NCBI RefSeq assembly: GCF_016100455.1
Contig: NZ_JACFSK010000001.1
Span: forward strand, 1,364,001 to 1,428,000
DNA: 64,000 bases
Origin: Bartonella sp. M0283
GTDB taxonomy: Bacteria; Pseudomonadota; Alphaproteobacteria; Rhizobiales; Rhizobiaceae
Direction: 5' to 3'
The notes below the pieces were generated by a model. The model ran no database searches. It was not told the origin of the DNA and saw only the letters and a program-made list of their open reading frames with translations. Position numbers and translations under genes: made by a program. How positions within the stretch are numbered: position 1 is the stretch's first letter; each line of letters begins with the position of its first letter. Shown here piece by piece: positions 8,619 to 16,659 of this stretch.

Positions 8619-8952
8619 CTCGATTTGCGGCGCGATCTATCACAGCTTCATATTCCAGTGTTATTTTCTAGAGCATTGAAATATAAAAAATCACATGCTT
8701 TTTTGAAAAACAAAATGCTTATGAACCATTCAAGTTGCCGCTCTGACTTGGCCGGGCTTTCTCCCGATAATTTGCAACAGGAGAAATTTTGAATAGGGCT
8801 TCTCCGCTTAAAGTAGTTTTTGCCTAAACTTTAAACTCGGGGGTAACCCTTTCCTGTCGCCTGATCTCACCGCCAGTCAGGCAACTGATATCCGGTCTTG
8901 AAGAGCTCTATTGCTTGGTCTATTCATTGGCTATGAAAGACTAAAGGTTACA
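8619..8952 (+). other. intergenic stretch before the uracil-DNA glycosylase gene
   Basis: No gene is evident. A small inverted repeat, GCCTGA (8859-8864) with TCAGGC (8877-8882), lies about 70 bases before the glycosylase start and could be part of its leader. Nothing else stands out. Confidence 0.4.
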
Positions 8953-9786
8953 ATGTCAGAGCGTTCAAACGGCACGATTTCATATGAAGAATTGCTTGGC
9001 TTCTATTCAGAAGCCGGCGTTGACACGCCACTTGATGACAAACCTATTGACCGTTTCAAACAATCGGCGAAAATTATAAAACAAGTAACCGCCACCGCGC
9101 GTGAAACAACTGTTCGGCCGGAAAGAACAAACGTTCGTCCCACTCCCCGCCATGCTCCTCCTCCGCGCATTTCTGTTGAAGGACAAGTTGCAACAGCAAG
9201 TGAACTTGCCCGCAACGCCAAAAATCTTGACGAACTCTTCGAAGCGCTTAAATCTTTCAACGGATGCACATTGAAACTCACTGCAAAAAATACCTGTTTT
9301 GCCGATGGCACACCACATTCGAAGCTTATGCTGGTAGGTGAAGCTCCAGGGCGCGAAGAAGATTTGCAGGGCATTCCTTTCGTCGGCCGTTCCGGCATGT
9401 TGCTCAACCGTATTCTCGCAGCAATCGGCTTGAAGCGGGAAGAGGTTTATATAGCGAATACTATACCTTGGCGGCCACCTGGTAACCGTACTCCGACACC
9501 GATGGAAACCGAACTTTGCCGCCCGTTTATCGAGCGGCAGATAGAATTGTCTGCACCCAAAATTCTTGTTGCTCTGGGTGGCCCCGCCATGCAAGTTCTG
9601 ACCGGTGTCAAAAACGGTATTATCCGCACCAGAGGACAATGGCTCTCGCATCACTTGGAAAACGGCAAAACTATTCCGGTTATGCCAACATTTCATCCTG
9701 CCTATTTATTGCGAACGCCAAGCCAGAAGAAACTAGCGTGGGCAGATTTTCTGGAAATTCGCAATGCGCTTGACCAGCAGGTTTAA
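8953..9786 (+). CDS. uracil-DNA glycosylase, family 4/5 type
   Basis: This 277-residue enzyme would remove uracil from DNA. The active-site motif GEAPGREED (from residue 129), the FVGRSG loop, ANTIPWRPPGNRTPTP and the second motif HPAYLLR (residues 248-254) fit the bacterial family 4 group. Cysteines at GCTLK, NTCF and ELCRPF are candidates for the iron-sulfur ligands, but the first pair is spaced wider than the CxxC of thermophile enzymes. The first about 95 residues are a poorly conserved, proline- and arginine-rich extension common in alphaproteobacterial versions. ATG 8953 has AAAGG upstream; 8911 lacks one. Confidence 0.88.
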   Translation: MSERSNGTISYEELLGFYSEAGVDTPLDDKPIDRFKQSAKIIKQVTATARETTVRPERTNVRPTPRHAPPPRISVEGQVATASELARNAKNLDELFEALKSFNGCTLKLTAKNTCFADGTPHSKLMLVGEAPGREEDLQGIPFVGRSGMLLNRILAAIGLKREEVYIANTIPWRPPGNRTPTPMETELCRPFIERQIELSAPKILVALGGPAMQVLTGVKNGIIRTRGQWLSHHLENGKTIPVMPTFHPAYLLRTPSQKKLAWADFLEIRNALDQQV

Positions 9787-9803
9787 GCATACCGGATTTA
9801 CCA

Positions 9804-10766
9804 TCAACGGTGTTTATGAGACAGTGCACGATGACGCGTATGGTTTTTCCCGATGAGATGGGATTCTCTGAGGATAATGAAAATACCCGAGCCAATGACG
9901 AGGCACGCACCGAACAACATTGCAAGCGTCGGGATTTCGTTAAAAATAAAATAACCGCTCAAAAGGCTTAACAACATTGACGTATATTCAAAAGGTGCAA
10001 CCGTTGAAGGTTCGGCATGTCTATAAGCCTGGGTCATAAAAATTTGTGCAATACCACCGAAAAGCCCGGCTAGAATAAGCATAGAAGCTTGATAAAAATT
10101 CGGGACAACCCATCCGAACGGTACTGTAATCAACGATATAATGCTTGATGTTATCATGAAATAGAGGGTGATTGTTGTTGTCTTTTCGGTAAACACGAGT
10201 TTCCTGACAAGCAACATCGCAATCGCTGCCATAATTGCCGCTCCAAGAGCGGAAAGCGCACCAATTGAAGCTCCAACATCGGCATTTGCTGACCCGAGAA
10301 CAGTAAGACGTGGCCATACAATGATCAACACACCGATAAGGCCGACAATAACCGCACTCCAACGATAAAAATAAACTTTTTCATGAAGGAAGATTGCGCA
10401 TAGAACCACAAGTATGAGTGGTTCGCCATAGCCGATGGCAACTGTTTCAGGAAGCGGTAGAAGGGTCAAAGCATAAAAGCTGAATAGCATTGAAAAAGTA
10501 CCGAACATTCCGCGAAAAACATGTCCGGTCAGGTTTTTGGTATAAAGCACCGTTTTAAGCTCTTTTAATGACATGACCCAAAGGATGATCGGGACAATGC
10601 CGAAAAACGACCGGAAGAAGCTTAATTCACCTGCAGGAACGCCTTTTGCCGATTTCAAAAAGCTGTACATAACGACAAAACAGACCACCGATAAAATTTT
10701 CATCCAGATTCCGAGCATGACATTCCCCGATGGGGCATGCGGAATAGCCGGTGACTGTTTTTCCAC
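9804..10766 (-). CDS. DMT superfamily (EamA/RhaT) permease
   Basis: A 320-residue integral membrane protein with about ten hydrophobic helices arranged as two EamA repeats of five. Typical features are RSFFG and the repeat-ending GEP...HEKVYFYRW pattern in the first half and EYTSMLLSLLSGYFIFNE in the second. These are drug/metabolite exporters or S-adenosylmethionine-type carriers; the substrate is not predictable. Translation starts at a GTG with AGGAGA about six bases upstream. It converges with the glycosylase gene and diverges from pepN. Confidence 0.85.
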   Translation of the reverse strand: MEKQSPAIPHAPSGNVMLGIWMKILSVVCFVVMYSFLKSAKGVPAGELSFFRSFFGIVPIILWVMSLKELKTVLYTKNLTGHVFRGMFGTFSMLFSFYALTLLPLPETVAIGYGEPLILVVLCAIFLHEKVYFYRWSAVIVGLIGVLIIVWPRLTVLGSANADVGASIGALSALGAAIMAAIAMLLVRKLVFTEKTTTITLYFMITSSIISLITVPFGWVVPNFYQASMLILAGLFGGIAQIFMTQAYRHAEPSTVAPFEYTSMLLSLLSGYFIFNEIPTLAMLFGACLVIGSGIFIILRESHLIGKNHTRHRALSHKHR

Positions 10767-11021
10767 GAGTTTTCTCCTGTCGGTAAAGCATTTATCCGGC
10801 AGTCAATAAGACTAAACGAATAAAATTGCCAATTGCTTTGCACGAGACATTTTCTTCATTCATATACAAGCTGGCTGCCAAAATAAACGTATTGAAGGTT
10901 GGGCAAATGCTATTTCCTATTCACATTGGTGTGCATGAACAGAGATTTCTTTTCGAGCCGGTTGTCGTTTCGACAAAATATGCTTACCTTCATGATAAAC
11001 TTCTATAAAAAGGCACGATTT

Positions 11022-13649
11022 ATGACCAAATCTGACACTCCAGTATATCGTCTTGAAGATTACAAGCCCACCGATTACGCAATTTCCAACACCGAGCTCG
11101 ATTTTTCGCTTCATCCTACCGAAACAATCGTAAAATCGGAGCTTTCCCTTTCACCACGTAAAAACACCAAAGCGGGAACACCATTGGTTCTGGTCGGGGA
11201 TGAATTGAAATTGTTGTCAGTGGCAATCAACGGTCAGAAACTCGAGCCTAAAGACTATTCGGCAACACCTGATAAACTTGAAATTCACAATCCCCCTTCA
11301 GGCAAATTTATTCTTCAGGTTACCACGCAAATCAATCCCAAGAAAAATCGCCAATTAATGGGGCTTTATCTTTCTAACGGCGTCTATTGCACACAGAACG
11401 AACCACAGGGCTTCCGCCGGATCACCTATTTTTATGATCGCCCTGATATTCTTTCGGTTTTCAGAACCCGCATTGAAGCTGATGAAAAGAATGAACCGGT
11501 TCTTCTTTCCAACGGCAATCTTATAGAAACCGGCAAAGTTGAAGGCGGGCGCCATTATGCAATCTGGGAAGATCCGCATCCCAAACCATGCTATCTTTTT
11601 GCCCTCGTCGGTGGCGCTCTTGACCATTATGACGACAGTTTCACCACTATGTCGGGGCGGAAAGTAAAACTCGGAATTTATGTCGAAAAAGGAAAAAGAG
11701 AACGCGCAGCCTATGCGATGGATTCACTCAAACGCGCAATGCGTTGGGATGAACAAAAATTCGGGCGCGAATATGACCTTGATATTTTCAATATTGTCGC
11801 TGTTTCCGACTTCAATATGGGGGCAATGGAAAACAAAGGTCTTAATATTTTCAATGATAAATATGTCCTTGCCGACCCGAACACAGCAACCGATTTCGAT
11901 TATGCGGGCATAGAACGCGTTATTGCACACGAATATTTTCATAATTGGACAGGCGATCGCATTACCTGCCGTGACTGGTTCCAACTTTGTTTGAAAGAAG
12001 GTTTGACAGTCTATCGCGATCAAGAATTTTCCTCTGACCAGCGCTCGCGCCCTGTTCACAGGATTTCCGATGTTCGTGTATTGAAAATTGCACAGTTTCC
12101 TGAAGATGCGGGGCCGCTTGCCCATCCGGTTCGCCCACGGCAATACCGCGAAATCAACAATTTTTATACGACAACCGTCTATGAAAAAGGTGCCGAAGTC
12201 GTACGCATGGTTCATACCATGCTTGGCGACGAGCTTTTCCGCAAAGGCATGGATCTTTATTTCCAACGCCATGATGGTGAAGCTTGCACAATTGAAGATT
12301 TCATCGCCTGTTTTGCCGATGTTTCAGGACGCGATTTATCACAATTCATGCTGTGGTACGAGCAGGCCGGAACACCGACAGTAACCGTTGATAGCCATTA
12401 TAAAGATGGTGTCCTGACACTTGATTTGACACAAACTGTTCCCGACACTCCCGGTCAATCCAATAAAAAGCCGATGGTCATACCGCTTTCTTTCGGGCTT
12501 TTGGGCAAAAACGGCAAGGATATGCCTTATCAGGCCGATAACCACATTGAAAACAATGTTATCGTTTTGTCTGAAGCAAAGCAGACCGTTCATATCCGTG
12601 ATCTGAAAGAAAAGCCGGTCTTATCACTGCTGCGCGGTTTTTCGGCGCCAATCAATCTGAAGATGGAAGAAAGCGATGATGACCTTGCTTTCCGTGCACG
12701 CTTTGATGCCGACGAGGTCAACCGCTGGGAGTCACTCAACCAGTTAATGGGTAAGGCTCTGGTTAATGCGATTGCCGATCGTTCAAATGACAAACCGGCT
12801 ATGCCTGAAAAACTTCAAACACTGATTGAAGCGCTTCTTGACGATGACACATTGGAACCTGCTTTCCGTTCGCTATGCCTGCAATTGCCTTCGGAAATCG
12901 AACTTGCACGTATGATTGGCCACGATGTCGATCCTGACCGCATTTATAATGTTCGCCAATCTTTCATGAAATCTTTGGCAGATCATCTGAAACAGAAAAT
13001 GTTGCATGTTTTCGACAAAATGAAGACGGAAGGTCATTATTCGCCAAAAGCCGAACCGGCTGGTAAACGTGCTCTGAAAAACACTGTCCTCAATTATCTC
13101 ACACTTGCTGAAAACACTCCGACACGTGCTTTCGAGGCCTATAAGAAGGCAGACAATATGACAGACCGGATGGGAGGACTGTCCGTTCTTGTTCATCTCT
13201 TCAATGAAACAAAAGAAGCTAAAGAAGCAATATCCGATTTTGAAAAGCGTTATGGCAAAGACCCGCTTGTTATGGATAAGTGGTTCTCTGTTCAGGCGAC
13301 AGTTCCTGGTGAAAAAACTCTGGACCACGTCAAAGAGCTTATGAACCATCCGCTCTTTTCGCTTGATAACCCGAACCGGACGCGTGCGCTTATTGCCGCA
13401 TTTGCAGCTTCCAACCAGACCGGCTTCAATCGGGTTGACGGTGAAGGATATAAGTTACTCGCCGATATTATCCTGACTGTGGACAAAGAAAATCCACAAC
13501 TTGCAGCACGTCTTGCAACGCTCACGCGGTCATGGAAACAACTGGAACCCAAACGCCAAAGCAAGCTCAAGGAACAATTGGAACGCATATTGAAAGAGCC
13601 GAAACTTTCAGTAGACGTTTTCGACATCGTAAGCCGTACACTTGGCTAA
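11022..13649 (+). CDS. pepN: aminopeptidase N
   Basis: An 875-residue M1 zinc metallopeptidase that clips N-terminal residues from peptides in the cytoplasm. The exopeptidase signature GAMEN is present, as is the zinc site HEYFH (residues 303-307) with the third ligand Glu326 in LKEGLTV, exactly the HExxH-x18-E spacing. It carries the PepN-type C-terminal helical domains. The usual asparagine in HEYFHNWTGNR is aspartate here (WTGDR). The ATG at 11022 with AAAAAGG upstream gives the standard length; a longer open frame from 10899 adds a tail not found in the family. A strong terminator follows. Confidence 0.96.
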   Translation: MTKSDTPVYRLEDYKPTDYAISNTELDFSLHPTETIVKSELSLSPRKNTKAGTPLVLVGDELKLLSVAINGQKLEPKDYSATPDKLEIHNPPSGKFILQVTTQINPKKNRQLMGLYLSNGVYCTQNEPQGFRRITYFYDRPDILSVFRTRIEADEKNEPVLLSNGNLIETGKVEGGRHYAIWEDPHPKPCYLFALVGGALDHYDDSFTTMSGRKVKLGIYVEKGKRERAAYAMDSLKRAMRWDEQKFGREYDLDIFNIVAVSDFNMGAMENKGLNIFNDKYVLADPNTATDFDYAGIERVIAHEYFHNWTGDRITCRDWFQLCLKEGLTVYRDQEFSSDQRSRPVHRISDVRVLKIAQFPEDAGPLAHPVRPRQYREINNFYTTTVYEKGAEVVRMVHTMLGDELFRKGMDLYFQRHDGEACTIEDFIACFADVSGRDLSQFMLWYEQAGTPTVTVDSHYKDGVLTLDLTQTVPDTPGQSNKKPMVIPLSFGLLGKNGKDMPYQADNHIENNVIVLSEAKQTVHIRDLKEKPVLSLLRGFSAPINLKMEESDDDLAFRARFDADEVNRWESLNQLMGKALVNAIADRSNDKPAMPEKLQTLIEALLDDDTLEPAFRSLCLQLPSEIELARMIGHDVDPDRIYNVRQSFMKSLADHLKQKMLHVFDKMKTEGHYSPKAEPAGKRALKNTVLNYLTLAENTPTRAFEAYKKADNMTDRMGGLSVLVHLFNETKEAKEAISDFEKRYGKDPLVMDKWFSVQATVPGEKTLDHVKELMNHPLFSLDNPNRTRALIAAFAASNQTGFNRVDGEGYKLLADIILTVDKENPQLAARLATLTRSWKQLEPKRQSKLKEQLERILKEPKLSVDVFDIVSRTLG

Positions 13650-13663
13650 CAATTAAAATTCGG

Positions 13664-13694
13664 GCGGGGAGAAGATACTTCTCCCCGCTTTTTT
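13664..13694 (+). terminator. intrinsic terminator of pepN
   Basis: GCGGGGAGAA (13664-13673) and TTCTCCCCGC (13679-13688) form a perfect ten-pair GC-rich stem with a five-base loop, followed at once by six T. This is a textbook rho-independent terminator 15 bases after the pepN stop. Confidence 0.93.
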
Positions 13695-13767
13695 CTTGCA
13701 TGACATAAAAATATTCAGCAAAAACATATCGTTAGTATGTCTTCCATTATTGAAATGGATGTTGGCG

Positions 13768-13782
13768 TTAAAACATTCTTAA
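13768..13782 (+). promoter_or_regulatory. candidate CtrA-binding box upstream of pleC
   Basis: The sequence GTTAAAACATTCTTAAC contains TTAA (13768-13771), seven bases, and TTAA (13779-13782), an exact match to the alphaproteobacterial CtrA consensus TTAA-N7-TTAA. It lies 154 bases before the start of a PleC-type kinase gene, whose product belongs to the same cell-cycle circuit. Binding itself is inferred. Confidence 0.55.
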
Positions 13783-13935
13783 CGCTTTTTATCTAAGCTT
13801 CATCAATGAAATCTAATTTATGGCTAAGAAAATGCTGGACAGGACGAATCAGTTTTGATTCATTGGCCCTGTTCGGGTGTTTTGCGTACCGAATCAGTTC
13901 GCCAGTTTATCCGTTTATCTTAGAGGGGGCCAGAA

Positions 13936-16260
13936 ATGGCGCATTTGGACGCGTTTAACGCGCCCACAGGGACGTTTGTTGATTCAAAACCTTCGCTGAA
14001 AAAGCGCAAGGCCGGGTCAGCGCATGTCGATTTGCTCTCAGGCCCAGCCTATAAAAGGCTGCTCGCCATCGAGCCATGGCTGCGTCGTGCCATTCCTCTG
14101 ATTATCCTTGTTTTTCTCGTCATACTCGCGGCAACACGTCTCGTGCTTCTTTATGAATGGCGGCAAAGTATTGATACAAATACACGATCTGCGATGATGC
14201 TTGCCACCGGACATCTTGCAAGTTCAATAGATCGTGAAATTTACGGCAAAGCAAATGACGGCAAGGACACTACCGACTTGTCGAAAAATGATCTGGAAAA
14301 CATCCTTGTCGATTTCCGCACACAAGGGTTGATCACAAATGCAGCGCGTATCGCCATTGTCGATGATCAGGGCGTTGTTATTGCCGCTTCCGGACTGGAA
14401 ACACACATCAATCACCCACTCACAGATTCCGTTGCTGACAGTCAGGCTTTATTCGTTCTCGGCCGCAGTGCCGGAGTGATGCAAGTCAAGATTGATGGAA
14501 AAGCTTCTTTGGCTGCATTCGATCAGGCAGCACAAGGAAAATATGGCGTTTTCGTTGGTGAAGAAACAGACGAAATTTACCTTGAATGGCGTAAATCCAT
14601 ATCGGTTAATATTACCATTTTTGCCGGAACAGTCGGCGTTATACTAGCCATTCTCTATGCCTATTATGCGCAGGCTGCTCGTGTCCGTGATACCGATCTC
14701 ATTTCTGAAAAAATCCAGAACCGCATTGATATGGCGATGATGCGCGGGCGTTGCGGCTTATGGGATTGGAACATGGCAAGCGGGCGTGTTTATTGGTCAC
14801 GTTCCATGTATGAAATGCTCGGTTTCAAACCGAAAGACGCACTTTTGTCGATCTCTGAAATCACGTCCATTATCAATCCGGCGGATGCCGATCTTTACGA
14901 ATTGGCACGCGATTTGATGAGTGGAGAGAAAGATCACATTGATATCAATCTTCCTATGCGGCATGCCGATGGCCACTATGTCTGGATGCGTATTCGTGCC
15001 GAAGTCGCCCAAGAGGAAGAAGCCCACCTCGTCGGTATTTCATTTGACATAAGCGAACAACATCAATTTGCCGAGCAGACGGCACAAGCTGATCTGCGCA
15101 TTCGCGATGCAATAGAAAACATTTCCGAATCCTTTGTTCTGTGGGATTCGGAAGGGCGTCTTGTTATGTCCAACAGCAAATTCCGCGAATATGCTTCGCT
15201 ACCCGACCACATGCTACAACCCGGTGTTCAAAGGGCGACAGTCGAGGCGATGGCAAAACCTGCCATCAATGAAATGTCGGTTGAACATGATGACACAGGC
15301 AACTTTACCAGTATCCGCCAAATGGCCGATGGAAGCTGGCTTAAAATTAACGAACGCCGTACGCAAGACGGTGGTCTGGTTTCGGTTGGTACCGATATTT
15401 CCGAACTCAAACAACAACAAAAAAGCTTGGAAGATAGCGAGCGGCGGCTCTATTCCTTTATTCAGGAATTGAAACTTGCACGTCAAAGCGCCCAACAACG
15501 CGCCACCGAAGTTGAAAAACTGAACGAAAGTCTGCAATCGGAAAAAGAACGTGCCGAAAGCGCCAATAAGGCAAAGTCCGAATTTTTGGCAAATATGTCG
15601 CATGAATTGAGAACGCCACTCAATGCCATTATCGGTTTTTCGGAAATGATGATACAGGGCACTTTTGGCCCATTGGGTTCGGAACGTTATGCCGAATATA
15701 TGAATGACATCCACAATTCGGGCACGCATTTGCTGACACTTATCAATGATATTCTTGATATGTCGAAGATTGAAGCCGGACGTTTTACCCTTTCAAGCGA
15801 GAATGCAGATCTCGAGCCGATTATCAGCGAGACATTGCGTACTTTGACACCTCAAGCACAAGAAAAAAATATCACTGTAACAGCCGATATTACACCAAAA
15901 CTTCATGGCGATATCGATCGCCGCGCCATTCATCAGGTGTTCCTGAATATTCTTTCCAATGCAGTCAAATTCACACCCTCCGGTGGACATATCGACGTTA
16001 AAGGCTATCAGAAAGACGACAAGCTAGTTTTTGTTTTCTCCGATACCGGTGTAGGCATTCCTGAAGCAGCCATTACAAAACTTTGTCAGCCTTTCGAGCA
16101 GGTCGAAAACCAGTTCACTAAGACCCATGCCGGTTCCGGTCTCGGACTTGCCATTTCCCGCTCCCTCGTAGAGCTTCACGGTGGCGACCTCAATATTACA
16201 TCGAAAGAAGGCAAGGGAACAACCGTTACCATCACCTTGCCAGTCACGCAGAAGCATTAA
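13936..16260 (+). CDS. pleC: PleC-type hybrid-less PAS sensor histidine kinase
   Basis: A 774-residue membrane kinase. Two transmembrane helices at about residues 52-74 and 225-247 flank a periplasmic sensor region; then come two PAS regions (about 265-380 and 385-490), a coiled stretch, the dimerisation domain with His556 in MSHELRTPLNAIIGFSEMM and a HATPase_c domain ending near 770 with DTGVGIP and GSGLGLAIS. The text FGPLGSERYAEYMNDIHNSGTHLL directly after the H-box is characteristic of the PleC/DivJ/PdhS group that controls DivK and thus CtrA. Position next to glnE and the ccm-degP block, as I recall for Sinorhizobium, supports pleC. The start has GAGGGGG seven bases upstream. Confidence 0.8.
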   Translation: MAHLDAFNAPTGTFVDSKPSLKKRKAGSAHVDLLSGPAYKRLLAIEPWLRRAIPLIILVFLVILAATRLVLLYEWRQSIDTNTRSAMMLATGHLASSIDREIYGKANDGKDTTDLSKNDLENILVDFRTQGLITNAARIAIVDDQGVVIAASGLETHINHPLTDSVADSQALFVLGRSAGVMQVKIDGKASLAAFDQAAQGKYGVFVGEETDEIYLEWRKSISVNITIFAGTVGVILAILYAYYAQAARVRDTDLISEKIQNRIDMAMMRGRCGLWDWNMASGRVYWSRSMYEMLGFKPKDALLSISEITSIINPADADLYELARDLMSGEKDHIDINLPMRHADGHYVWMRIRAEVAQEEEAHLVGISFDISEQHQFAEQTAQADLRIRDAIENISESFVLWDSEGRLVMSNSKFREYASLPDHMLQPGVQRATVEAMAKPAINEMSVEHDDTGNFTSIRQMADGSWLKINERRTQDGGLVSVGTDISELKQQQKSLEDSERRLYSFIQELKLARQSAQQRATEVEKLNESLQSEKERAESANKAKSEFLANMSHELRTPLNAIIGFSEMMIQGTFGPLGSERYAEYMNDIHNSGTHLLTLINDILDMSKIEAGRFTLSSENADLEPIISETLRTLTPQAQEKNITVTADITPKLHGDIDRRAIHQVFLNILSNAVKFTPSGGHIDVKGYQKDDKLVFVFSDTGVGIPEAAITKLCQPFEQVENQFTKTHAGSGLGLAISRSLVELHGGDLNITSKEGKGTTVTITLPVTQKH

Positions 16261-16659
16261 CTGTTTGTGTAAGCTGAAAGTCTATTTTCAAGATATATTC
16301 CGGTCATTTTCGAAATAATCGAGGCTATTAAACATAAAGAAAATATAGCTTATTATCTCCCACCGATTTTGTTTGTCTAAAAGCCATAACGACTTTTGTT
16401 ATTACACCATTAATTAGGAATAGTTGTCCTGTTTTCCTTTTTTTCCCATTCAGCCAACTTTAAGTTCGAATAATCATAAAAATAGTACGCAGTTTTCCGT
16501 TGAATTCTTGAAATTTTCCAGCCTGCCAGTTTATCTCGATTGATAGTGTATTGGCCTGCCCGTTTATCAAGAGTAACGCCTGATAACTTGGAAAAATACC
16601 AGACAGCGTTCTGATTGTCGTATTATTTATGAAACCCGTTCACAAACGAAGTGCGCCAA
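16261..16659. other. intergenic region between converging pleC and glnE
   Basis: About 400 bases without a supportable gene. The pieces CCTGCCAGTTTATC (near 16523) and CCTGCCCGTTTATC (near 16556) form an imperfect direct repeat, and a related CCAGTTTATC occurs just upstream of pleC. No clear terminator for either gene is visible. Confidence 0.4.

Noticed and set aside
8619..8952. 6S or other structured RNA
   Set aside because: Only a six-base inverted repeat is visible and I could not match any RNA family core.
9007..9696. 229-codon frame on the minus strand
   Set aside because: It lies wholly antisense to the uracil-DNA glycosylase gene, whose motifs are intact; composition is that of a shadow frame.
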